Below are positions 32,803 through 40,298 of a DNA stretch of 64,000 nt, piece after piece. The stretch's first letter is position 1, and each line of letters opens with the position of its first letter. Where the stretch lies: NCBI GenBank assembly GCA_947169115.1, contig CAMVOK010000016.1, positions 1 through 64,000 of the forward strand, in the 5' to 3' direction. The notes beneath the pieces are model-generated. The model had not been told where the DNA came from. It was given only the letters and a program-made list of their open reading frames with translations, and ran no database searches. This DNA comes from an uncultured Prevotellaceae bacterium. Lineage in GTDB: Bacteria > Bacteroidota > Bacteroidia > Bacteroidales > Bacteroidaceae. Position numbers and translations under genes: made by a program.

Positions 32803-34140
32803 CTAAAGATGTATCTCCTCCCCACTGTAGAACTTTAACAGTTGCATGTTTAGTAGGGTCGTATATTTGCTTTGCAGTTCATCCTGCTTTGCACGAATCA
32901 GATTGTCGTGCTCTTGGCGGAGTTCCACAATGTTCTTCAGTCCGTTCTTGAACTGAGCGTTGAGCAACTCGTAAGTTGTTTCCGCACTCTGTAACTTGAT
33001 CTTTGCCGCGATAAAGCGTTGCTGGTTACTGTTGGCGTTAAGCCAGTAGCTCTCGATGGTGCTGGCCAAAGCGTTTTTTTTGTCCTGTAGGTCAAGCTTG
33101 CTGTTAACTTTCTGCAGCTTGGCCTTATTTACGGCACTCTTGTTCCGACGGTTGTCAAAGATGGGAACACTTAGGTTTATACCAGCACTCAAGTTTAGAT
33201 TGGTTTTCATCTGCTTGCCGAGGTCGTCATTGCTGGCGGTATAATGGCTATCGCCGGCACTTGCACTCATGCCGATGGTTGGGTAAAAACCGCGACGAGC
33301 AATGTCAATACTCATGTCGGCAGCGTCTATACTGAGTTCTGCGCTACGTATTTCTGGACGTGATTTCAGCGCCTGCTCATAGATGCTCTGAGCCGATGGT
33401 ATGGGGGCGAGCACTTGTTCTTCGTTAGGCTCAGTGCCCGTCACATCGAATGGGGTGTCAATGGATAATTCAAGCAGGCTTTTCAGCTGTCGCTTAAAGT
33501 TGAGCACCTGAGTCTCGCTGTTCACGATGTCGTATTGCGTGTCTTGCCATTGAGCTTCCAACTGGGATAAATCGGCTTTTGAAATAAGTCCCTGATTAAA
33601 CATCTGCTGTCCGCGTTCGTATTGACTTTTGGCTGTCTCGGACAGTTGCTCGTTCACCTTTTTTGCCTCAATACTGTATAGGATTTGCACGTAAAGTTGG
33701 GCAATTTGCTCTTGAATGGAGAGTTCACTTTGTTGTGTGCCCAGTTCTGTGATTTGGTTTTGTAGCTTCTGGGCCTTGATGTTCTTGTGGTTGATACCAC
33801 CGTTCCAGATGGTCCAATTGGCATTCAGACCATAAGAACCCTGCTCTGTGAACTTGTTCGAGGTCATCGTCACCTGTCCGTTCTGAACGAGAGCCGTATT
33901 TTCCTCAAATGGGCGAAATCCGACGCTTTGATTCATCGAAAAACTCAGGCTTGGGAACAATGCTCCTCTATTTTGCCATAGAGTAACTTTCCCCTCTTCT
34001 TCACTTATTCGGTTTTTCTGAATTTGCAGGTTGTTCTCTTTGGCGTAGTCAAGACATCGCCTAAGTGTCCACTGCTCTTGTCCCAACATCGGGATGGAAA
34101 GTAGGCACATCAGTGCCAATATGCTTATTATCTTGTTCAT
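32803..34140 (-). CDS. TolC family outer-membrane efflux protein
   Basis: The 445-aa protein starts at MNKIISILALMCLLSIPMLG, a signal peptide. The ORF-track start 25 codons upstream lies inside the promoter region and is rejected. Two outer-membrane-efflux repeats are visible, each with long amphipathic helices (for example IQEQIAQLYVQILYSIEAKKVNEQ). It forms the outer-membrane channel of the export system encoded downstream. The gene leads the operon TolC-adaptor-ATPase-permease and has a clear promoter. Confidence 0.94.
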   Translation of the reverse strand: MNKIISILALMCLLSIPMLGQEQWTLRRCLDYAKENNLQIQKNRISEEEGKVTLWQNRGALFPSLSFSMNQSVGFRPFEENTALVQNGQVTMTSNKFTEQGSYGLNANWTIWNGGINHKNIKAQKLQNQITELGTQQSELSIQEQIAQLYVQILYSIEAKKVNEQLSETAKSQYERGQQMFNQGLISKADLSQLEAQWQDTQYDIVNSETQVLNFKRQLKSLLELSIDTPFDVTGTEPNEEQVLAPIPSAQSIYEQALKSRPEIRSAELSIDAADMSIDIARRGFYPTIGMSASAGDSHYTASNDDLGKQMKTNLNLSAGINLSVPIFDNRRNKSAVNKAKLQKVNSKLDLQDKKNALASTIESYWLNANSNQQRFIAAKIKLQSAETTYELLNAQFKNGLKNIVELRQEHDNLIRAKQDELQSKYTTLLNMQLLKFYSGEEIHL

Positions 34141-34185
34141 TATCCGTAGCTCTCGCTTGACCGCGTTCGGTTTGTTAAAGGTGCG

Positions 34186-34216
34186 CAAAGATACGAATTT
34201 ATTGCGACTTGACAAA
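34186..34216 (-). promoter_or_regulatory. Promoter of the tripartite export operon
   Basis: The -33 TTTG (34213-34216) and -7 TATCTTTG (34186-34193) are separated by 19 bp, a near-perfect Bacteroidetes promoter. The TolC ATG lies 45 nt downstream of the -7 box. Confidence 0.8.
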
Positions 34217-34254
34217 ATAACTAAGGCGATTTAACATTGTTTTACCCCTTATGC

Positions 34255-37116
34255 TTATTGGGAAGGAGGCAAAGATGAGATGTATTCTATCAGTTCTCGA
34301 TAATCGGGGCTTTGTTTTAATAAACTCAACTGACCTATAAGGAAGAATTGTTTTCGGGCACGGGTGATGGCAACATTCAATTTTCTGTCAATCGTGATGC
34401 CGCCAACTTCGGCAGGAACCGAGAGCACCTCCAACAGACGTGCGTCACGGACTACGGTGGAAAAAATGATGATGTCTCGTTGGCTGCCTTGATAACGTTC
34501 CACGGTATCGATGGTTATCTGTTGGCAGTTGGAGATGCCTGTTTTTTCCAGTTTTTTCCGAATCAGAGATATCTGTCCTCGGAAGGGCACAATGATTCCA
34601 ATCTGTGTAGTGGGATGCCACTCTTCTCCGTTGAGTTGTGAAAGTTGGTGCAGTTCAGTTACAAGTTCTGCTACCTCCTTGGCTTCATTCTCATTCGTTT
34701 TCTCTCCTTTCCTTATGGCCAAGTCTTGGACGTCGAACATGCCCATACGATGAGTGGCAATATATTGTTGACGGCAGTTCCGGGGATTGTACTTGGGCCA
34801 TGGAGTTCCTGCTGTCTGATGGGGCAGGGGGATAGTGCCCAGACGTCCCTCGTAATATTGAAGGTTAACGAAATGGCTTATGGACTCGTGCATTCGTCCT
34901 TGACAAGTGAGCATGCCGTCAATCTCTTGATATTTGTGCTGTTCCGCTTGCCGATATAGGCGTTCAAAGAGTGAATCCCGGCAGTTTTGTAGCCCTATAT
35001 CGATGAGGGATGAGCTGGAGACTTTACTTTCTTGGCTGGGTTGTACGACTACGGCTGGCAGCTGTTTGTGGTCACCAATCATGATGAGTTTTCCGATACC
35101 CATTTTTCCATCAGCCGAAGTGATACACAACAAGGGCATAAGCTGTGGCTCTAAAACTTGCGATGCTTCATCCAATATGGACGTATGGAATTGTTTGAGC
35201 TTGAATAATTCTGGCGTGGAACAAAGGCTGCTGACCGTACCGCATACAATGCGGATGGAAAGTATGGTTTGGAGCAGTTCTCTTCTGTTTTGACATGGAG
35301 ATATGATGTTGGGCAGAAGCCTTGTCCGGTATCTATGGTCACACGATGCTTCTTGCCCGATTCGTAGGTAGGTAGGTGTGGGGCTGATTCTTTCCAATGC
35401 CTGGCAAATCTCGTCAACGGCCCGATTCGTATAGGCCATGAGCAATATGCTTTGGTCTGGTCGCTCGTTGAGAAATTTTTCCACCATGCCACGAAGGGTG
35501 ATACTGGTCTTTCCACTTCCAGGTGGTCCCACCAAGAGGTAAAGGTCGTTGGGGGTCGGGGGGCGTAGTCCTAATATTAGCTCACGCCGGTGGCGAGGGC
35601 AGGAGAGCAGGGCGTATAAACCACGATACTGGGAGGCAAAAAGACTGTCGCTATATGATGGTTCTATAGCGTATTGTTTGTCGTCATGTATAAATGTTTT
35701 TCCATGTTGTGGGTGGTCGAGTTTGAGCAAAAAGGCATCTGGTCTAATCTCCTCAATATGGCAACGAATGGATTGATGGAAAATGACTTTGTCATCAATC
35801 CATTCGTGCTCGTAAAGGATTATGCCGTCTCCTTCCCTGAAATTCGACTGATTTCCTTCGTTTTCCGGCAGCTGGGCTACAATGTGGGTAAGTAAATCTT
35901 GATTGTTTGTAAGAGGGGTGAGCGTGAGGCCTGCTACCATGTTGCCATCGAGTATCTTGGTATTATCGTCGCACAGCCATGCCCGTGCAAAGGCGCGATT
36001 GCTGGCGGGTCTTTCGTCGCCCACCTTGGCGTAGTATTGTTCGCGTTGTACAAACGAAAGCATTGTGCAGAAATAATCGATCTCGATGGGCGAAGCATTA
36101 TGTAAGGTGTTTAAGAAGGACATAATGCGTGGACGCATGTAGTTCTGATACAGCTTCCCTGTTGCGTGCAGTGGGTTGAAGTCATCCTCAGTCAGACTTA
36201 ACAGAAAATCTTTGCTGTTCTCACGCAAAATACGGTCAATGTGTACTATGCCATTTCGAATGGCCAAAGCCGCGGAAATGCTGTCCTGACCTAAATTTAT
36301 GTCATAGATTTGAGGATAGTGGGAGTATAGTAATAACGTGCTTATTTCCTCGCGTGGTAATCCGAGGCTGTAGTGCAAGATTTCCTTGTATAAGGCCATC
36401 TGCCAGGCATGCTCGGTTTTGAATGTATTGTGAAACTCGTCGCGTTTGCCGCTTTTCAACTCCACGATTTTGTGTAAGTCGTTCGTCAGCAGGTCGAGAC
36501 GGCCTTGCAGACCCAATGCTTCGCAGATAAAGGCAGGTTCCAGTTGTGCACCCTTGTTTGTAATGTCAATTCCATGTCGAGGAAATTCCTCTTTTACAGT
36601 CCGCTGTAGATTCTGAAACTGTGTTTTGCAGCGTTGAAAGAATACTTCATTAATACCTTCTAATGTGCAGTATTTTAATGCGTAATCATTGAAGCTCTTA
36701 TGCATGCTATGCTGGAAAGAGTCTTCTCTGTTTATGGCATCATCCAGAAATTGGTTAGCTACATTTCCGAGTTGTATGGCCAAGGTGTCTTCCCGTGGCA
36801 TGAATTTGGCCATTAAATAGTGCAGGGGTGTGGTTCCACTGGGTTTTACACATTGGCAGATGGTTGTTATGTCCACCAGATAGTCAGGTTCCAGAATGAA
36901 GAGTCGGGGGCATAGAGTGCCATCTTCTTCTTTCTCTATGTCCAATAAGTTAAGTTGTGCGCCGGGATATAGCTGTTCGGTCAGGTGCCATATTGGCGTG
37001 TGATGCACCGTCAATGGGGCCTTCGACATGTCAGATTTCTCGTAACCGATAATCTGACGTTCGTCCCATGTCTTTACTATCAGTCTCAACTCTTTCACTT
37101 TTTGCTTGTCACCCAC
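34255..37116 (-). CDS. Dna2-like nuclease-helicase (PD-(D/E)XK fused to superfamily 1 helicase)
   Basis: In this 953-aa protein the N-terminal third contains a RecB-like nuclease core: GLQGRLDLL with the metal-binding Asp, then IVELKSGK (the ExK motif) and HAWQMALYKE. The C-terminal half is a UPF1/Dna2-type superfamily 1B helicase: Walker A VGPPGSGKTS (about residue 530), motif II ILDEASQ, motif V/VI RYQGSQRDIIIFSTVV and NVAITRARKQ. It probably processes DNA ends or flaps. The start is a GTG that falls at the end of a 38-bp direct repeat shared with the end of the next gene upstream. Confidence 0.85.
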   Translation of the reverse strand: MGDKQKVKELRLIVKTWDERQIIGYEKSDMSKAPLTVHHTPIWHLTEQLYPGAQLNLLDIEKEEDGTLCPRLFILEPDYLVDITTICQCVKPSGTTPLHYLMAKFMPREDTLAIQLGNVANQFLDDAINREDSFQHSMHKSFNDYALKYCTLEGINEVFFQRCKTQFQNLQRTVKEEFPRHGIDITNKGAQLEPAFICEALGLQGRLDLLTNDLHKIVELKSGKRDEFHNTFKTEHAWQMALYKEILHYSLGLPREEISTLLLYSHYPQIYDINLGQDSISAALAIRNGIVHIDRILRENSKDFLLSLTEDDFNPLHATGKLYQNYMRPRIMSFLNTLHNASPIEIDYFCTMLSFVQREQYYAKVGDERPASNRAFARAWLCDDNTKILDGNMVAGLTLTPLTNNQDLLTHIVAQLPENEGNQSNFREGDGIILYEHEWIDDKVIFHQSIRCHIEEIRPDAFLLKLDHPQHGKTFIHDDKQYAIEPSYSDSLFASQYRGLYALLSCPRHRRELILGLRPPTPNDLYLLVGPPGSGKTSITLRGMVEKFLNERPDQSILLMAYTNRAVDEICQALERISPTPTYLRIGQEASCDHRYRTRLLPNIISPCQNRRELLQTILSIRIVCGTVSSLCSTPELFKLKQFHTSILDEASQVLEPQLMPLLCITSADGKMGIGKLIMIGDHKQLPAVVVQPSQESKVSSSSLIDIGLQNCRDSLFERLYRQAEQHKYQEIDGMLTCQGRMHESISHFVNLQYYEGRLGTIPLPHQTAGTPWPKYNPRNCRQQYIATHRMGMFDVQDLAIRKGEKTNENEAKEVAELVTELHQLSQLNGEEWHPTTQIGIIVPFRGQISLIRKKLEKTGISNCQQITIDTVERYQGSQRDIIIFSTVVRDARLLEVLSVPAEVGGITIDRKLNVAITRARKQFFLIGQLSLLKQSPDYRELIEYISSLPPSQ

Positions 37117-37216
37117 TAACTACTCTCACCTTTTTACCCACCAAATTCACCACATTTTCGAGGTGACCGCTGGGACGACACTAACTACTCTCACCTTTTT
37201 ATCCACCAAATTCACC
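37114..37216. repeat. 38-bp direct repeats at the transglycosylase/helicase junction
   Basis: Copies at 37114-37151 and 37179-37216 differ at one base and are 65 bp apart. One contains the stop codon of the transglycosylase gene, and the other ends at the GTG start of the helicase. It looks like a partial tandem duplication of the gene junction. Confidence 0.9.
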
Positions 37217-38326
37217 CTCTGGTTTACGTACCTGGGTTGGATGCTTTGAATGTTTGGCCGGTGTAGGGATGCTTGCCTTGCTATGGTTCCTGGCTTGCCC
37301 TCGGTATTGTGCCCATCGGTCAATGATGTTGCGCACATAGTCGTACGTTTCGTTGCCTCTCAGATACCCTGAAGTTACAACAGGGTCGTTGTAGTATTGT
37401 GGACTGCTGAGGTTTAGAATATAGGGCTCCACTTCTCGCCACACTTTGTCGTTTTTCCCGTTTTTGCGGGCCAGTGCCATCGCATCTCGCACATGGTTGG
37501 CACCTCCGTTGTATGCAGCAAGAATAAAAGGTATTCGGTTGCTTTGTCCTGGTATGTCTGTGAATGTTTGGCTCAGCTCCCGTAGGTATCGCACACCAGC
37601 TTCTATGTTCTTTTCGGGGTCAAATATGTCATTCTGCTCAAGATTCAGGTGTTCTGCCGTACCTGGCATGATTTGCATGAGTCCCTGTGCTCCAGCCCAT
37701 GATACGGCTTGTGGGTCGAAGGCCGATTCTTGATAACACTGGGCGGCCAATAGTCTCCAGTCCCAACCGATTTCTCCGGCATGTTTCTGAAACTGGGCAT
37801 CGTATTGGCATATTTGTCCAGTGGCAGCATTTATCATCATGGGACGTGCCTTGCGTCGTACCTGTTGGGGAGCAGTCTGTTTTTCTTTTTGTTTCTCCAG
37901 TCTGTTGGGGGTGTACCAATCGTCAATGGCTTGGGCCAGTAATGTAGCGTTGGTGTTAACCAGCCAGTTATTCTTGCAATGAATGGCTCCTGGTATGGCT
38001 GGTAAGACCATGGCAACAAGGTCAACTTCCTTCTCGCGTAAGCGTTGTAGTACCTCTGCCGTATCGTGTGCCACCTCCATGCGAAGCCGCACACCTATAC
38101 TGTTGGCAAACTCCTCGGCAAGGTCGTGTTGCAAGCCAAATCCCTTTCCTTTATACTCAAAATAAGTGTCTGGCCCCGAAATAGTAATGGCAATCAGTTC
38201 TCCTGATTCTTCAATTTCATATAGGTCATATCCAAGTCCAATCGTATCAATATCCTCAGACGGGGAGAACATTGATGATGTCTTGTGCTCGTTTCGTGCT
38301 TGGCAAGCAGCGAACAAAAGGCACAA
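37199..38326 (-). CDS. MltF-like membrane-bound lytic murein transglycosylase
   Basis: The protein combines a shortened solute-binding-like domain (about residues 40-135, GFGLQHDLAEEFANSIGVRLRM) with a C-terminal SLT domain. The catalytic Glu lies in CYQESAFDP and is followed by SWAGAQGLMQIMPGTA and FILAAYNGGANHV. It would cleave peptidoglycan glycan strands. A lipobox-like LFAAC near the start indicates an outer-membrane lipoprotein. Yet the TTG start of the track leaves only seven residues before the Cys, and no ATG or GTG exists nearby in frame, so the true N-terminus is unresolved. The C-terminal tail is basic and Pro-rich. Confidence 0.83.
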   Translation of the reverse strand: MCLLFAACQARNEHKTSSMFSPSEDIDTIGLGYDLYEIEESGELIAITISGPDTYFEYKGKGFGLQHDLAEEFANSIGVRLRMEVAHDTAEVLQRLREKEVDLVAMVLPAIPGAIHCKNNWLVNTNATLLAQAIDDWYTPNRLEKQKEKQTAPQQVRRKARPMMINAATGQICQYDAQFQKHAGEIGWDWRLLAAQCYQESAFDPQAVSWAGAQGLMQIMPGTAEHLNLEQNDIFDPEKNIEAGVRYLRELSQTFTDIPGQSNRIPFILAAYNGGANHVRDAMALARKNGKNDKVWREVEPYILNLSSPQYYNDPVVTSGYLRGNETYDYVRNIIDRWAQYRGQARNHSKASIPTPAKHSKHPTQVRKPEGEFGG

Positions 38327-38331
38327 AAGAA

Positions 38332-38955
38332 CTATTGATTTTGTCCAGGACGTAGGCGATGTATGATGTAAGTGCGCATGATTTCTATTGCCTTGCTGTT
38401 GCTCCCACCTTGTGGGACAATCAGGTCGGCATATCGTTTGGTGGGTTCTATGAACTCTTCATGCATAGGTTTCAGTACATCCAGATAGCGATCTATGACC
38501 ATTTGTGTGGTTCGTCCGCGTTCAACTGTGTCTCGCTGGATGACGCGAATCAGCCTTTCGTCGGGGTCGGCATCTACGAAGATTTTCAAGTCCATCAGGT
38601 CACGCAACTCTTTCTTGAACAAGGCCATAATACCTTCGATGATAATGACCTCGCATGGCTCCACATGTACAGTTTCGGCCTGTCGATTACTTTCTATGTA
38701 AGAGTAGGTCGGTTGTTCAATGGCGCGTCCGTTTCGAAGTTCCTCAATCTGGCGAGTTAGTAAATCCCAGTCAAAGGCATTGGGGTGGTCGAAGTTAATG
38801 CGCCGACGCTCCTCCATGGTCAACTCTGTGGTGTCGTTGTAATAGGAGTCTTGGGGAATGAGGGCAATTTTGTCGCCAGGTAATGTTTCCACAATTTTAC
38901 GTACTACGGTGGTTTTTCCGCTACCAGTTCCACCTGCAATGCCAATGATGTACAT
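38332..38955 (-). CDS. udk: Uridine kinase
   Basis: The 207-aa P-loop kinase phosphorylates uridine and cytidine in pyrimidine salvage. From the chosen ATG it reads MYIIGIAGGTGSGKTT, with Walker A close to the N-terminus as usual. The track's seven extra codons are an unneeded extension. Other landmarks are PQDSYYND, the DHPNAFDW substrate segment and VIIEGIMALF. It is followed by the transglycosylase gene, whose start region abuts the udk stop. Confidence 0.95.
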   Translation of the reverse strand: MYIIGIAGGTGSGKTTVVRKIVETLPGDKIALIPQDSYYNDTTELTMEERRRINFDHPNAFDWDLLTRQIEELRNGRAIEQPTYSYIESNRQAETVHVEPCEVIIIEGIMALFKKELRDLMDLKIFVDADPDERLIRVIQRDTVERGRTTQMVIDRYLDVLKPMHEEFIEPTKRYADLIVPQGGSNSKAIEIMRTYIIHRLRPGQNQ

Positions 38956-39009
38956 ATTTTTAAGGTTAAATGTCAAATGTCAAATGTGAGATGTCAAATA
39001 TATGGTGGT

Positions 39010-40059
39010 TTAGTCGATTCTCAGTTTCCTTAGTAGCTCTGTGTTGATGCGCTTGATGCGCTCGTTCGTCTGCCGGAAGTCTTGTTGGATGTCTTCTTTC
39101 AACCTGTCCATTTCTATCTGCATGTTGTTGTAGATGTCGGTGAAGGCACTGAATAGGGGCAGAGTAAAACGTTGCTCCTCTGTGTTCACCACCACATTGA
39201 TGCCATGACTTATGAGTTCTACATCGATTTCTGTTCCACATTCCATTGGGTCGCCGTCAAAGTGTACAACTCCAGGATTTTCCCGATGTATATGTACCCG
39301 TTTGCATCGGAATGTTCGTGTGTGGCTGTTTTTGTCGATGGTTTTGTTCATCAGTTGTACAATCACCTGAGCCGCCTCCAGTAGATTGAAGGGCTCCAAT
39401 ATCGTTACGTCCATCAGTCCGTCGTTCATCGATGCTGCTGGTGCTATATACACATTGTTGCCATACTGCGATGCATTGGCACAGGCGATAAGGAAGGCTT
39501 CGTATTCTTTCTCTTCTCCGTCGATGCTTATCTTGTAGGTTTCGGGTTTGTAGCTAAGTCCTTCTTTTAGGGTGTTGTCCACGTAGGTGAGCAGTCCGCG
39601 TTTGCCAGCTTCGGCAAACTTCTGGCTGATGATGGCATCGAAGCCTATGCCACAGGTACAGAAAAAGGGTTGCCCGTTTATCTTACCGTAGTCCAGCGAT
39701 TCTATATTGCATTCGGCCAGTATCCTCAGGGCTCCGATAGGATTGATGGGGATGAAGAGGTGGCGTGCCAATCCGTTCCCGCTACCGCAGGGGATGATGG
39801 CCAGTGCCGTTGGGGTATGTACCAGCGAGCGTGCCACTTCGTTTACAGTGCCGTCGCCGCCTACGGCAACCACGACATCGATGCCTTCCGCTGTTGCCTG
39901 ACAAGCCAGTTGTGCAGCATGACCCGATTTCTGGGTGTACACGACATCGTAGTCGAACCTTTCAGCATCGAGGTATTCGGGAATCAACTTCACAATGGAT
40001 TCCTTGCCACGTGTTCCCGATATGGGGTTAATGATAAACCGAACTCGTTTCTTGCTCAT
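39010..40059 (-). CDS. Diacylglycerol kinase-family lipid kinase (YegS/DgkB-like)
   Basis: This 349-aa protein has the DAGK catalytic signature: RFIINPISGTRGKES, the nucleotide-binding VVAVGGDGTVNEVARSL (about residue 70) and IPCGSGNGLARH. A C-terminal beta-sandwich domain with VHFDGDPMECG follows, then an added C-terminal helix. It phosphorylates a lipid such as diacylglycerol; sphingoid-base kinase activity is an alternative in Bacteroidetes that make sphingolipids. The -7 box ends 9 nt before the ATG, so the mRNA is predicted to be almost leaderless. A 22-bp repeat array lies upstream of the promoter. Confidence 0.9.
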   Translation of the reverse strand: MSKKRVRFIINPISGTRGKESIVKLIPEYLDAERFDYDVVYTQKSGHAAQLACQATAEGIDVVVAVGGDGTVNEVARSLVHTPTALAIIPCGSGNGLARHLFIPINPIGALRILAECNIESLDYGKINGQPFFCTCGIGFDAIISQKFAEAGKRGLLTYVDNTLKEGLSYKPETYKISIDGEEKEYEAFLIACANASQYGNNVYIAPAASMNDGLMDVTILEPFNLLEAAQVIVQLMNKTIDKNSHTRTFRCKRVHIHRENPGVVHFDGDPMECGTEIDVELISHGINVVVNTEEQRFTLPLFSAFTDIYNNMQIEMDRLKEDIQQDFRQTNERIKRINTELLRKLRID

Positions 40060-40068
40060 AAATCAGGA

Positions 40069-40100
40069 CAAAGATAGATACTTTCCCCGACTTATCCAAA
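40069..40100 (-). promoter_or_regulatory. Promoter of the lipid kinase gene, 9 nt from the ATG
   Basis: The -33 TTTG (40097-40100) and -7 TATCTTTG (40069-40076) are spaced 20 bp. Only 9 nt separate the -7 box from the ATG at 40059, leaving a predicted leader of a few nucleotides. Confidence 0.75.
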
Positions 40101-40122
40101 TAAATTTTGAAAAAGGAATTTG

Positions 40123-40232
40123 GTCAACCTTACGTCGGGGCTTCGTCAACCTTATGTCGAAGCTTGGTCAACCTTATGACGGAGCTCGGTCAACCTTATG
40201 ACGAGGCATGGTCAACCTTATGACGGAGGAGG
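40123..40232. repeat. 22-bp-pitch array of GTCAACCTTATGAC units
   Basis: Five units start at 40123, 40145, 40167, 40189 and 40211, exactly 22 bp apart. The first ten bases GTCAACCTTA are invariant, TGAC or TGTC follows in most, and the last 6-8 bases vary. GTCA...TGAC makes each a partial palindrome. The array lies immediately upstream of the lipid kinase -33 box. Confidence 0.92.
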
Positions 40233-40239
40233 GGTATAA

Positions 40240-40285
40240 AAAGCAACGGGGATGCGCTGTCGGCGCACCCCCGTTGGATGTAAAA
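40240..40285 (-). terminator. Rho-independent terminator of the 1289-aa protein gene
   Basis: A 14-bp stem CAACGGGG(A)TGCGC/GCGCACCCCCGTTG (40244-40257 and 40263-40276) is followed on the minus strand by CTTTTTATA. It lies 14-55 bp after the stop codon at 40299. Confidence 0.85.
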
Positions 40286-40298
40286 AAAGTTTAAAGTC

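Noticed and set aside
37179-37216. DnaA box-like TTTATCCACC in the direct repeat
   Set aside because: It is a single imperfect match at a gene end, without others nearby; better explained by the junction duplication.
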